Below, piece by piece: positions 43,284-52,208 of a stretch of 64,000 bases of DNA (positions are counted from its first letter, which is position 1; the number at the start of each line of letters is the position of its first letter). The stretch covers positions 2,356,001 to 2,420,000 of the forward strand of contig NC_019697.1 of assembly GCF_000317145.1 (NCBI RefSeq), read 5' to 3'. The notes under the pieces were generated by a model, which was not told where the DNA came from, did no database searches, and saw nothing but the letters and a program-made list of their open reading frames with translations. The position numbers were made by a program, and so were the translations under genes. Source of the stretch: Chamaesiphon minutus PCC 6605. GTDB taxonomy: Bacteria > Cyanobacteriota > Cyanobacteriia > Cyanobacteriales > Chamaesiphonaceae.

Positions 43284-43928
43284 ATGCCCGTAATCAACAA
43301 GCAAAAGACTACAAAGACAGCCACCCTCACCCGCAATGCCGAAGCGACAAAAACCCAACTCTTGGATGCCGCCGAAGCGGAGTTTGCCGTAACTGGTTTG
43401 ATTGCCGCCCGATTGGAAACGATCGCGGCAAAGACAGGTGTCACGAAGGCTACGATCTACTATTATTTTCCAAGTAAGGAAGAATTGTATCGGGCGGTGT
43501 TAGGGCGATGTTTGACCGAGGCTTTAGAAATCATGGAGCAACTCCAACTCGATTGCTTGCCCCCCGATGCTGCCTTAGTTACATTGCTGGAGCAAATACT
43601 CTGCTGCATGTCGGAAAACCCCCGCATCGGCAGTATTCTCTCGCTCGAAGCGATTCAAAATAAGGGTAAATATTACCCGAAACAATTGGGTAATTTGCTC
43701 TATGGCACTATTATCGAGATTTTGGAACGGGGAATGATGACGGGCGAATTCCGCCCACTCGAACCCAGACATACAGCGGTAAATATTGTCGGTACCTGCG
43801 CTTTTTATTTCATCGCTCAAGAAAATCTCAAGTATATGTGGCCGGGTAAACGTTTGCTTGGCAAAGATCTACTCCAATGCCATAGTCAAGAATCGATCGA
43901 TCTGATTATGGCAGGAGTGAGAAATTAG
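43284..43928 (+). CDS. TetR-family transcriptional regulator
   Basis: A 214-residue regulator. The N-terminal helix-turn-helix reads TQLLDAAEAEFAVTGLIAARLETIAAKTGVTKATIYYYFPSKEELYRAVL, typical of TetR. The C-terminal helical domain that binds an inducer has no family name I recognise. It diverges from devB, and probably represses the export genes; a palindromic operator in 43104-43283 is not obvious to me. Confidence 0.92.
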   Translation: MPVINKQKTTKTATLTRNAEATKTQLLDAAEAEFAVTGLIAARLETIAAKTGVTKATIYYYFPSKEELYRAVLGRCLTEALEIMEQLQLDCLPPDAALVTLLEQILCCMSENPRIGSILSLEAIQNKGKYYPKQLGNLLYGTIIEILERGMMTGEFRPLEPRHTAVNIVGTCAFYFIAQENLKYMWPGKRLLGKDLLQCHSQESIDLIMAGVRN

Positions 43929-43980
43929 TTGATAGTTGATAGTTGATAGTTGATAGTTGATAGTTGATAGTTGATAGTTG
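43928..43980. repeat. Seven-base tandem repeat (GTTGATA)n
   Basis: Seven full copies of GTTGATA plus a partial copy follow the TetR stop. The copies are identical, so the array is probably recent and variable in length. It reaches to about 33 bases from the narM start. Confidence 0.95.
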
Positions 43981-44012
43981 ACAAATGCTAACCGTCTCCC
44001 GATCCAAAGTTA

Positions 44013-44465
44013 ATGACATATTTTAAGTTTGAAGCTGATTTTGTTGATTCTTTGCGCTGTATTCCGATGATCGTGCGGTTGAAATTGGATACTTGTGGGG
44101 TGAAGTTAAAGTTGGCGGAATGGAATCGATTTACGCAACCTGAGTGTCAACAATTAGTCGAGCTACCATGCGATCGAGAACCGGAAGTTACGGCTTATCG
44201 AGAGTATGTGAGTCGATTAATTGCTCAACATACCGGACATGCGGCTAGTTTACTCCCGATCGATCCGCAGCCGCCGTGGTCTAACGATCTCGAAATTCCA
44301 GAAAGCGTCACAACTAAAGCCATGGAGGAAGGTGTAAAGATCGATCGATCTCAGTGGGCAAGTCTGACAACGATTCAAAGATTTGCATTAATTAAATTAA
44401 CTCGCTCTCAACACGAAAATAACAACTTTTTACCAGCAATCAAAGAATTCGGACTGTTGACTTAA
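44013..44465 (+). CDS. narM: Nitrate reductase-associated protein NarM
   Basis: A 150-residue protein of the nitrate-reductase-associated family, needed for making active ferredoxin-nitrate reductase in cyanobacteria. Matching parts are FKFEADFVDSLRCIPMIVRLKLDTCGVKLKLAEWNRF, CDREPEVTAYREYVSRLI, and IDPQPPWSNDLEIPESV, ending ALIKLTRSQHENNNFLPAIKEFGL. The nitrate permease cluster is about 8 kb downstream, but no narB is in the window. A GTA-N8-TAC NtcA site is not seen upstream. Confidence 0.9.
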   Translation: MTYFKFEADFVDSLRCIPMIVRLKLDTCGVKLKLAEWNRFTQPECQQLVELPCDREPEVTAYREYVSRLIAQHTGHAASLLPIDPQPPWSNDLEIPESVTTKAMEEGVKIDRSQWASLTTIQRFALIKLTRSQHENNNFLPAIKEFGLLT

Positions 44466-44702
44466 GTAAGCTGGGTCAAATATTTATCAGGTGGAAAATG
44501 TATGAATCTTAGATGGTGGGCAGTGCCCACCCTACTGGGACGACAAGCTTAAAAATGTGGGTAAAGCGATCGCTTAAAGTATTACTGGTTGTATTTTTTA
44601 CGGTTCTGAATGCCCACAATTTTAAGCGTGTCGAGCCACTACTTAAACTACTTAAACTTACAGCTACTAGTCCCTATCCCCTATCCCCTATCCCCTAATC
44701 AA

Positions 44703-45461
44703 ATGCTAACATTTAAACCGAAAGCACAAGATTTAGTAAATATCGACAGTGGTAACCTTAACGATATCGTCGTTGATGTGCAACATCTCAATCACTATTT
44801 CGGCAAAGGTAATCTTAAAAAGCAAGTCTTGTTCGATATCAACCTCCAAATCGGTAAAGGTGAAATCGTGTTGATGACGGGGCCATCTGGTTCTGGTAAA
44901 ACTACTCTGCTAACGCTATCGGGTGGATTGCGATCGCCTCAAGAGGGTAGTATGAAAGTATTGGGCGTGGAAATGGTGGGTGCGAGCAAACGCAAAGTCA
45001 TCGAAGTGCGGCGAAATATCGGTTATATTTTCCAAGCTCATAACCTGCTCAAATCGCTAACGGCACAGCAAAATGTCCAGATGGCGGGACAACTGCACCC
45101 ACAGATGAGTAGTAAAGAAATTAAAGAGCGTGCTACCCAAATGCTCGATGCGGTAGGCTTGAGCGAGCGGAAGTCATATTACCCCGATAACCTGTCTGGG
45201 GGTCAAAAACAGCGTGTGGCGATCGCGCGTGCCCTAATGAGCCATCCTAAGCTGGTATTAGCTGACGAACCAACTGCTGCTCTAGACAGTAAATCGGGAC
45301 GCGAAATCGTCGAGATCATGCAGAAATTGGCCAAGGAGCAGGGGACGACAATCTTGATGGTGACTCATGATAACCGGATTTTGGACGTAGCCGATCGCAT
45401 CGTCCATCTCGAAGATGGTTGTCTGGCGCAAAATGACGTCCTCACTGTCAGCGATAGTTAA
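44703..45461 (+). CDS. devA: DevA-type ABC exporter ATPase
   Basis: A 252-residue ATPase of the LolD/MacB/DevA group. Walker A is GPSGSGKTT at about 60-68, signature LSGGQKQR, Walker B LVLADEPTAALDSKSG and H-loop VTHDNR. A long N-terminal region (FKPKAQDLVNIDSGN...) precedes the usual start, and ATG 44703 is chosen because a longer frame lies in repeats. In most genomes it follows devBC; here it is on the other strand, 4 kb from devC, after TetR and narM. Confidence 0.93.
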   Translation: MLTFKPKAQDLVNIDSGNLNDIVVDVQHLNHYFGKGNLKKQVLFDINLQIGKGEIVLMTGPSGSGKTTLLTLSGGLRSPQEGSMKVLGVEMVGASKRKVIEVRRNIGYIFQAHNLLKSLTAQQNVQMAGQLHPQMSSKEIKERATQMLDAVGLSERKSYYPDNLSGGQKQRVAIARALMSHPKLVLADEPTAALDSKSGREIVEIMQKLAKEQGTTILMVTHDNRILDVADRIVHLEDGCLAQNDVLTVSDS

Positions 45462-45499
45462 TTTGCTCTGGTTATCACTACTCTAACGGCATGTTTGGA

Positions 45500-46222
45500 T
45501 TAGAAATAACAATTAACAATCAGACAATTAATCACATTTTCTGCTGGATTTCCAACTTTCAAAACCGAAAAAATTTCATCTATTAGTACGGTCGAGTTAG
45601 CTGAGTCGGACGAATTTTGACAAATTAAAGATTGGATTTGAGATTGGATTTGTTGCTGGCAGATGCTGGCCACTGGAGCGTCAAACTTTATCCTAGATGT
45701 TTCGTTTGGTGCTGTAGAACTCACAAAAGCGATCGTCGCACGACGATCGCTAATCATCCATGTCTGGATATTATCTAAACCTGTTTCCGCTGCGCTGTCG
45801 CGATCGAGAATGTTCGCAGAGCCACCCGCAAATAGTAGCGGGTTTTCTTTCTCGGCGACTAACGACAGGACTGGAGTTGCCGATGGCTGAGACTCATGAC
45901 AACGTTCTAGCACCGATCTAATATTACTTTTACAAATATTTTCGCCCAACAATTTAGAGAGCACTTTCCATAATCTGGCAGCAATTTGTTTGATGTAATC
46001 CAGATCGTATGAATAGCGACTAGCGATCGATTTATAAGTACTACCTTTCCATATATGCAAAACGATCGTTGATTCTAGATCGTTGAGTTTGCGGTGTTGC
46101 GATCGATCCAGCAGACGATCGATCGATCTAATTGCTTGCTGTCCAGTCATCATGATATTCAGTTGTAAAGAAATTTTTAATCCGTTCCGATCGATCTCGA
46201 TCTGTTGATTTTTCTGTGTCAC
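45500..46222 (-). CDS. Orphan vWA-MoxR-associated-type HTH protein
   Basis: A 240-residue protein with an N-terminal HTH-like part (RKLNDLESTIVLHIWKGSTYKSIASRYSYDLDYIKQIAARLWKVLSKLLGENICKSNIRSVLER). This resembles the effector-associated N-terminal domain of cyanobacterial NB-ARC, WD40 and vMAP proteins. The C-terminal half has no domain I recognise. In larger proteins this domain is linked to NTPase and repeat domains; here it is alone, perhaps a remnant or a stand-alone adaptor. The start at 46222 has no strong ribosome site, and MMTGQQ at residue 24 is an alternative. Confidence 0.6.
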   Translation of the reverse strand: MTQKNQQIEIDRNGLKISLQLNIMMTGQQAIRSIDRLLDRSQHRKLNDLESTIVLHIWKGSTYKSIASRYSYDLDYIKQIAARLWKVLSKLLGENICKSNIRSVLERCHESQPSATPVLSLVAEKENPLLFAGGSANILDRDSAAETGLDNIQTWMISDRRATIAFVSSTAPNETSRIKFDAPVASICQQQIQSQIQSLICQNSSDSANSTVLIDEIFSVLKVGNPAENVINCLIVNCYF

Positions 46223-46379
46223 AGCATCGATCGCGCCGACAGGCTCTACACAGCGAATTTTTTATTTATGTATCCAGAGTATATCAGCAGTATTTATTAC
46301 TGCGTGTCGTTCATAATACAAAAATTCACATATTAGTAGATTAATAACTCACTTTTACTCACCGACAACTCGATCTACT

Positions 46380-46411
46380 GGGTATAGGATGATAGTCATC
46401 AGTCTATACCC
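46380..46411 (+). promoter_or_regulatory. Palindromic hairpin just before the haloperoxidase start
   Basis: GGGTATAG (46380) and CTATACCC (to 46411) enclose a second perfect palindrome, GATGA-TAG-TCATC. It ends nine bases before the ATG at 46421 and so covers the ribosome-binding region. It could be an operator or a translational control hairpin. Confidence 0.5.
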
Positions 46412-46420
46412 CAGCAGTCG

Positions 46421-47746
46421 ATGAGTATTCTAAATATCAACGATCTAGCCCTGCAACTAGTAGCCCTCGATTTTAGCGATGAGCATTCACCGAACAATGT
46501 CGGACCAACAAAAACTTCTCGCGCTTTAGCCATCATTCACCTGGCTGCCCATGATGCCTATGCACAAGTAACCAAAAAGTTTAAGCCCAGACTTGAAGAC
46601 ATCCCTGCCCGTCCATCAACTCTAGATACTAGCGAAGCTACAGGCTCTACTGCGCTACTCTGTGCTGGTTTCCGTGCCGCAACACTACTTTATCCCGACT
46701 TTAAAGAATTCATCGACACAACAGCAGCAAATTTTTTCAATCCTAATGATGGAGATTGTTGTAGCAACTTAGCCTGTAAATATGGCGAACAGATCGCCGA
46801 TGCCTGGATTGCCCACAGAATGAATGATGGCTCCTCAGCACCACAACTTGACACTTTATATAACCAAGCAGCCGGACGACATCGCCCCGATCCCCTGCGA
46901 CCACAGCAACAGACACTTGGACGCAATTGGGGATTGGTAAATCCGTTTGTGCTATCTAGTGTCTTTACAGATGCCTTTTTGAAAGCCCCACCACCTTTAG
47001 ATTGCCCTGAGTATGCAACAGCTTTTAATGAAGTAAAGAGAGATGGCAAGAACGATCTGCCCCAGAAAGCTCCAGACAAAGCAGTTATCGGTATTTTCTG
47101 GGGTTATGATGGTGCCAATAAAATTGGCGTACCACCACGTCTTTACAACCAAGTTATTCGAGCGATCGAGGATTTTCAAAAACTCGAACACGATCGTCAA
47201 ATTAAGATATTGACTGCAATTAACGTGGCGATGGCAGATGCTGGAATTGCATCTTGGTATTGGAAATATCTATATGATGTTTGGCGGCCAGTTGTCGGCA
47301 TTCGCGAAGCTGATGCTGGCTGGGGTCCAAAAGGTCAGGGTGATAAAAATCCGGCGACAACAGGAGATCCATTCTGGTTGCCTTTAGGTGCGCCTAATAG
47401 CAACCCGATTAATCAACCTGCAAGCAATGGCACACCAAATTTTCCGGCCTATCCTTCTGGTCATGCAACTTTTGGAGCGGCTTGCTTTGAGACGGCTGCG
47501 GCCTTAATGGGGAAGACACCGGAAGAAATAAATGTGAAGTTTGTTTCCGATGAATTCGACGGTGTAACTACTGACAATACTGGAGCCGTCCGTCCCAAAT
47601 ATGAAGCAAATTTCTCCCTGCGCAAGGCGATTATGGATAATAATCAAAGTCGGATTTACTTGGGCGTACACTGGCAGTTTGATGCTACTGGTGGCGAGGA
47701 AGTCGGTAAGGCGATCGCTATCAAAGTTGCTGAAGCTTTCAAATAA
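46421..47746 (+). CDS. Vanadium-dependent haloperoxidase / PAP2-superfamily protein
   Basis: A 441-residue PAP2-superfamily enzyme. The vanadate-site signature is complete: K-x6-RP at Lys282-Arg289 (KYLYDVWRP), PSGH at 345-348, and S-R-x5-H-x3-D at 410-421 (SRIYLGVHWQFD). It probably oxidises halides with H2O2 to halogenate organics. No signal peptide is seen. It stands alone with its own terminator. The family also includes acid phosphatases with the same fold, but the length and spacing favour haloperoxidase. Confidence 0.85.
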   Translation: MSILNINDLALQLVALDFSDEHSPNNVGPTKTSRALAIIHLAAHDAYAQVTKKFKPRLEDIPARPSTLDTSEATGSTALLCAGFRAATLLYPDFKEFIDTTAANFFNPNDGDCCSNLACKYGEQIADAWIAHRMNDGSSAPQLDTLYNQAAGRHRPDPLRPQQQTLGRNWGLVNPFVLSSVFTDAFLKAPPPLDCPEYATAFNEVKRDGKNDLPQKAPDKAVIGIFWGYDGANKIGVPPRLYNQVIRAIEDFQKLEHDRQIKILTAINVAMADAGIASWYWKYLYDVWRPVVGIREADAGWGPKGQGDKNPATTGDPFWLPLGAPNSNPINQPASNGTPNFPAYPSGHATFGAACFETAAALMGKTPEEINVKFVSDEFDGVTTDNTGAVRPKYEANFSLRKAIMDNNQSRIYLGVHWQFDATGGEEVGKAIAIKVAEAFK

Positions 47747-47783
47747 ATTAATTTAAGTAACAAGACTATTTGGTTTAACTTTG

Positions 47784-47809
47784 TTCGATCCGAAGTTGTT
47801 CGGATCGAA
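47784..47809. other. Perfect hairpin after the haloperoxidase
   Basis: TTCGATCCGAA and TTCGGATCGAA flank GTTG, 37 bases after the stop. It lacks a T-run and may stabilise the 3' end. Confidence 0.6.
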
Positions 47810-47833
47810 TAAAGTCAATGTCTAATCATTATC

Positions 47834-47860
47834 AAGAGTAGCGATCGCTACTCTTTTTTG
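47834..47860 (+). terminator. Rho-independent terminator
   Basis: AAGAGTAGC-GATC-GCTACTCTT followed by T-rich sequence, about 90 bases beyond the haloperoxidase stop. A near-identical hairpin terminates the operon at 51753. Confidence 0.85.
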
Positions 47861-48085
47861 ATATAGATTAATGTTTTAGAATCATCGATTTACATCTTTA
47901 CATCCGTCATTATGTTCGCTATTCCTTTACAAAACTTTGCAAAACTTATGCAAAATAACTCACTTTTTCTCACTGACAATACATGCTATTTGAAAGTATG
48001 ATGCTGGCATCAAGCTTAGGCTTGAAGTCTATAACTCGTTTGTAATTATCAATCATTTTTTACTGTAACTAGCAGTATTAAAATA

Positions 48086-48961
48086 ATGAAAAAAGATAAA
48101 ATTAGTACTCGTGGTATTATTCTCTCAACTGTCCTGATTGCATTAGTTAGTGGTTGCCGCTCTAATGATGATTATAATAAATTAGGAATGGCGGGATCTA
48201 AGTATATTGATGCTGTCAATTTGCTATTAGAGGAAGCTGCCGATACTAGAATTAATTTAAGTTCGGAGCAGATTTTAGCTAACGATCGAGGCACAGTAAG
48301 TATTAATGACGCAGAATATAACAAATTTTCAAATTCAGATAGAGAGGGACTCAAAGAGATTAATAGAATTATCGAACATAATCTTCTCCTAAAAAGATAT
48401 TTTAGTTTGCTTCAGGAGCTGGCAAATTCAGATGCCCCACAAAAAGCTGAGGCCGAAATCGAACGAGTTGCTGAAAATTTAATTCAACTTGGTAAGGTGA
48501 TAGATGGAGATGGTACCACAACAACAGCTAGTAGTACTTTAGGATCTGGAGTTAATTTTATTGTCAAACTACAAATTCGTGCTGCTCTCAAACAGGAGCT
48601 AGAAAAACGAGGTAAATTAATTAGTAATGAATTAAAGATTCAGGAAGAGGCTTTGCAAAAAATTAATAGCAGATTACTGCAACAAAAAAGACTATTATCG
48701 CAATTACAAGAGAACCGATTAGTAGTTAGGTCGATTACAGCATCTATTCCAATCGGTAATGAAGATGGCTGGATAGCAATCAGACAAAAAGTTATCAAAA
48801 CCAATGTCATGTCCGAGAAGTTTAATAATGCTAGTTTGGCATTAAGTGATTTTAGAAAGATTTTCGAGTCTTTCTTAGAAGGCAAATCGGATCTTGCTGC
48901 CATTAATAATTTCTTGGTAGAAGTAGAATCATTTACGAAATTAATATCTGAGCGTAAATAA
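48086..48961 (+). CDS. Lipoprotein of unknown function, first gene of a five-gene unit
   Basis: A 291-residue predicted lipoprotein with a lipobox ending LVSGC (Cys24). The rest is mostly helical with coiled-coil heptads, such as LKIQEEALQKINSRLLQQKRLLSQLQENR. No known domain is recognised. Four genes follow closely on the same strand, and the set ends at a strong terminator. The gene may mediate envelope anchoring for its partners. Confidence 0.75.
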   Translation: MKKDKISTRGIILSTVLIALVSGCRSNDDYNKLGMAGSKYIDAVNLLLEEAADTRINLSSEQILANDRGTVSINDAEYNKFSNSDREGLKEINRIIEHNLLLKRYFSLLQELANSDAPQKAEAEIERVAENLIQLGKVIDGDGTTTTASSTLGSGVNFIVKLQIRAALKQELEKRGKLISNELKIQEEALQKINSRLLQQKRLLSQLQENRLVVRSITASIPIGNEDGWIAIRQKVIKTNVMSEKFNNASLALSDFRKIFESFLEGKSDLAAINNFLVEVESFTKLISERK

Positions 48962-49004
48962 GAAGCTTTATCACACATCGTTAATTTAAACATACATCAA
49001 AACC

Positions 49005-49355
49005 ATGAGTACATCACTAACAGATTTAGACAAACTACGAGATGAGGATATTGAGAAATTATTAGCTTTAGAAGTAGAGCTATATTCCTCTGCCAAGCAA
49101 AAATGGTTTGAGGACAACGCAGATCTAGACGAACAAACAGATTTTAAAAACAAACGAGTCGAGCTATCAACTAAGATTGCGGCGTTAGACACGATCCGAA
49201 TCAAGAAGATAGCAAATAAATTTGCAGCTAATCAAGAAGAATTGAGTGATGGGATTAAAAAGCTATCGGCCACAATCAAAGAGTTGAAAAACGCGATAGA
49301 AACTCTCAACCAAATCGGCACATTAATCGGCACTATCACTAGAATTTTAGTATAA
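49005..49355 (+). CDS. Small coiled-coil protein
   Basis: A 116-residue charged helical protein with no signal peptide (STSLTDLDKLRDEDIEKLLALEVELYSSAKQKWFED ... ELSDGIKKLSATIKELKNAIETLNQIGTLIGTIT). It probably forms an extended helix or oligomer. I do not recognise a family. It lies 43 bases after the lipoprotein and 36 bases before the next gene. Confidence 0.7.
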   Translation: MSTSLTDLDKLRDEDIEKLLALEVELYSSAKQKWFEDNADLDEQTDFKNKRVELSTKIAALDTIRIKKIANKFAANQEELSDGIKKLSATIKELKNAIETLNQIGTLIGTITRILV

Positions 49356-49391
49356 ACTATTTATCCTACTTGTAAACGTAACCAAACAGTC

Positions 49392-49802
49392 ATGACAATA
49401 GTAACTGATTTTCTCAAAAAGGTTGTAGAGTACAATACTCCCTCAGAGTGGAGAGAAAGTACAAAATTAATTACAGCTACGTTCCTGGCTATTAGCTCGT
49501 GGAGCTTACTAGGATGGCTGGCTTATTCACAATTTAAAGCTAGCGAATCGTTTGCTCTTCAACTTGCTGCCACTACATCTACTGACAAAGATCGGATCGC
49601 ACTGATTAAAGATGCTAATGAAACAGTTAATAAAACTGCTAGTTCTCTATATGCATTGTTAATTCCGATCGCCTCCGCTATTACGGGATATTTCTTTGTA
49701 TCTTCAGCCACCGCATCGCCTCCAAAAGAGCGCGATCGTCTGTCCGGATCGTTGCCATCAAATACTACTTCATCAAGCCTTGCACCAGATCCCAAGCTTT
49801 GA
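49392..49802 (+). CDS. Two-TM membrane protein of unknown function
   Basis: A 136-residue protein with hydrophobic segments LITATFLAISSWSLLGWLAY (about residues 25-45) and LYALLIPIASAITGYFFVSSA (about 95-115). The intervening and terminal parts are polar; the C-terminus is Ser/Pro-rich. It sits between the coiled-coil gene and the first hydrolase and may anchor the soluble partners. No family recognised. Confidence 0.7.
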   Translation: MTIVTDFLKKVVEYNTPSEWRESTKLITATFLAISSWSLLGWLAYSQFKASESFALQLAATTSTDKDRIALIKDANETVNKTASSLYALLIPIASAITGYFFVSSATASPPKERDRLSGSLPSNTTSSSLAPDPKL

Positions 49803-49830
49803 CAAAAATATTAATTGGAGCTAATCGAAG

Positions 49831-50778
49831 ATGGCAACAGATTATATTATCTTCGTTCACGGCGTAAAAACTAGAGAACGAGATCTATTCGAGCGAACGG
49901 CGAGCGAGATGTTTGCACGAATGAAACCATATTTACAATCCGATTCATCAAGAACTTTTAAGCCAATTACTTTATTTTGGGGAGATATCGCCGAGGATTC
50001 TACCAATCTAATTCTGAATGCACTCAAGGATTCGCCTACCTGGAGCCAGTTTTGGTTTCAAAAATTTCGGACAGAACAGGTAATTCCATTTGTCGGCGAT
50101 GCTGCTCTCTATTTGAGCCGTCATGTTAGCGTTCAGATTATTAAGCAGATGACGGCTCAAGCCATAGAACAAATGGGACTCGATCTAGAGGAAATCCAGC
50201 AGAAGTCAAAACCAGATGGCGATCGATTGCATCTAGTTACCCATAGTTGGGGTACGGTGATTTTATTCGATATTATGTTTGCAACTCGGTGGGAAGATGT
50301 CAGCCTCGATCCTGAGATTATTGAATTTGTCAATACTCTTCGCAGTTGCTTTTTTGGAGTTGGTAACCCAGAGATTAACGATCTAGGGATGCCGATCGCC
50401 AGTATTCATACGATGGGATCGCCAATTTCATTATTTAATCTACTCAATGCTTCTGGAGCGAAGAGTTTCAATCTTACACCCGAACTCAAGAATTTTCTGA
50501 GTTCTTTGTATCAAATAACTGGAAAACCTTTGCCGTGGTTTAATTATACTCATCCCGGCGATCCGCTCGCCTATCCATTAAAAGGTGTGATGGATTTATC
50601 GCTCGGCGATGCTAATAAATTTGTGACGCTCGAAGATATCATCGCGCCGACTAATTCTTGGTTGCAATTTTTCAACCAAAATATCATATCGATAATTCAA
50701 GGTGGCGAAGCTCATAATAGTTATTGGACTAACGAACTAGTCAGCCAAAAGATCGGACAGGTAATTCAGTCATGTTAA
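49831..50778 (+). CDS. Lipase-like alpha/beta hydrolase
   Basis: A 315-residue protein starting YIIFVHGVKTRERDLFERTASE, the oxyanion loop (HGVK) of esterase/lipases. The nucleophile is in HLVTHSWGTVILFDIM (HSWGT), and a late candidate His is in GGEAHNSYW. Similar hydrolases occur with signalling or defence partners, but no specific match comes to mind. It overlaps the next hydrolase gene by seven bases. Confidence 0.75.
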   Translation: MATDYIIFVHGVKTRERDLFERTASEMFARMKPYLQSDSSRTFKPITLFWGDIAEDSTNLILNALKDSPTWSQFWFQKFRTEQVIPFVGDAALYLSRHVSVQIIKQMTAQAIEQMGLDLEEIQQKSKPDGDRLHLVTHSWGTVILFDIMFATRWEDVSLDPEIIEFVNTLRSCFFGVGNPEINDLGMPIASIHTMGSPISLFNLLNASGAKSFNLTPELKNFLSSLYQITGKPLPWFNYTHPGDPLAYPLKGVMDLSLGDANKFVTLEDIIAPTNSWLQFFNQNIISIIQGGEAHNSYWTNELVSQKIGQVIQSC

Positions 50779-51668
50779 AAGATTGGGATGAGTATTATCT
50801 AGCTCGCATGAATGGCAAGCAAAAATTTGATGTGCGCGATGGTTGTCATCCGCTGATATTTAGATCTGGAGCTGCGAATCGCAATGCGATCGTGTTAGTA
50901 CATGGATTGACAGATTCTCCCCATTTTATGAGAGATATCGGCGAATATTTCTGTACGGAGATGGGTTTTGATGTGTATATTCCCCTCTTACGCGCTCATG
51001 GTTTGAAAGATCCTCAAGATATGCGAAATGCATCGGCGATCGAATGGAAAAAAGATGTCCAATTTGCGATCGCCGCAGCTAAAACCAGCGGTGGCAAAAT
51101 ATCGATCGGCGGATTGTCAACTGGCGGGACATTAAGCGTCGAGATGGCTCTAACCGATGGATCGATCGATGGCGGAGTTTTCCTCTTTTCTGCGGCTTTA
51201 GGTTTAGCTTCTCAGGCTGGCAATCTGGGTGAGATTTTGCTCAGAACCCCTTTAGCAGATATGCTCGATTTTTTTGATAATGCAGATCTAATTGATGATT
51301 CACCCAGTGGTAATCCCTTTCGATATGCCAAGATGGATATCGGTGGAGCGAAAGAACTCTCTACGCTCATCGCAAAATTGGATATTTTGACAGCGAATCC
51401 TCGATCTATCGTGCAGCCGTTATTTGCAGTGCATTCCGAAGCCGATACCACAGCGGATATCGATCTCGTCGCCAGACTAGTCAAAACATCTCCACACGCT
51501 CAAATGTTTAGAATTGGCAAAAACTTCAACGTCCCTCACGCCAGCACTGTACTCAAAAGTCCCGTGCGATCCCTTAATAATTCACCGTTGGAGCCGCACA
51601 ATCCTTTTTTCACAGACATGATGAAATCATTACATGCATTTGCGCTCGATCGACTATCTCATAGCTGA
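50772..51668 (+). CDS. Alpha/beta hydrolase (carboxylesterase-like)
   Basis: A 298-residue hydrolase. AIVLVHGLTDSPHFMRDIGEYFCTEMGFDVYIPLLRAHG is typical of carboxylesterase/monoglyceride lipase proteins. The nucleophile is in ISIGGLSTGGTLSVEMAL (Ser in GLSTGG). Acid and His candidates are in VHSEADTTAD and VPHAST. Two unlike hydrolases in one operon suggests processing of related ester or lipid substrates. The unit ends with the terminator at 51753. Confidence 0.85.
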   Translation: MLKDWDEYYLARMNGKQKFDVRDGCHPLIFRSGAANRNAIVLVHGLTDSPHFMRDIGEYFCTEMGFDVYIPLLRAHGLKDPQDMRNASAIEWKKDVQFAIAAAKTSGGKISIGGLSTGGTLSVEMALTDGSIDGGVFLFSAALGLASQAGNLGEILLRTPLADMLDFFDNADLIDDSPSGNPFRYAKMDIGGAKELSTLIAKLDILTANPRSIVQPLFAVHSEADTTADIDLVARLVKTSPHAQMFRIGKNFNVPHASTVLKSPVRSLNNSPLEPHNPFFTDMMKSLHAFALDRLSHS

Positions 51669-52208
51669 GGATCGTCCTCAGCCCGCACGCTCCGGTTGGC
51701 GTAGCCTCTAAGAATCAGAATCGAACCAACCACTTAAATATATCTATACATGGAGTAGCAATTGCTACTCTTTTTTTGTCGGTACGCTCGTGGAGTTTCG
51801 ATCTACCCTCTACCCTCTACTCTGCCATCTGTAGCCCTACTAAAGCGAATTGGTATTAAACGCTCTGCGCGCAAAGGTTTTAGTCGATCGATTCGTGGCG
51901 AGGACGATGCTGTAATCCCATGTGCTGCTGATTACAAAGGACAACTAATAAGAATACTTATAGATTTTATTCGATATTCTGTTGAAAAATTCATTGCCAT
52001 CCTCTATACATAGAGAAATAGATGAGATAAGCTTAGTTATTAATGGAACAAATCTATATATCGATTAATGGAATCAGTTAATAAGCCATCGATCGAAATG
52101 ATTTCATAGGAAAAATTCTATCGTTTGTAAATATCTAACTCTATCGACTTCAGTAACTCTCAAAGCACGGGCGACGAACCATTAAATATACATTCAACAA
52201 GGAATTAT
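51669..52208. other. Intergenic region before nrtA
   Basis: A repeat piece GGTTGGCGTAGCCTC is at about 51694 and a terminator at 51753. An 83-codon plus frame from 51762 reads low-complexity, repeat-like protein and I do not accept it. The last 190 bases hold the likely nrtA promoter; no perfect NtcA site (GTA-N8-TAC) was found. Confidence 0.5.
51753..51777 (+). terminator. Rho-independent terminator of the five-gene unit
   Basis: GAGTAGCAATTGCTACTC followed by T7, about 85 bases after the last hydrolase stop. Confidence 0.85.

Noticed and set aside
43928-43980. CRISPR-like repeat
   Set aside because: Units are only seven bases with no spacers; it is a plain tandem repeat.
52014-52208. NtcA site before nrtA
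   Set aside because: GTAAATATCTAACT was examined but does not fit GTA-N8-TAC; no perfect match was found.
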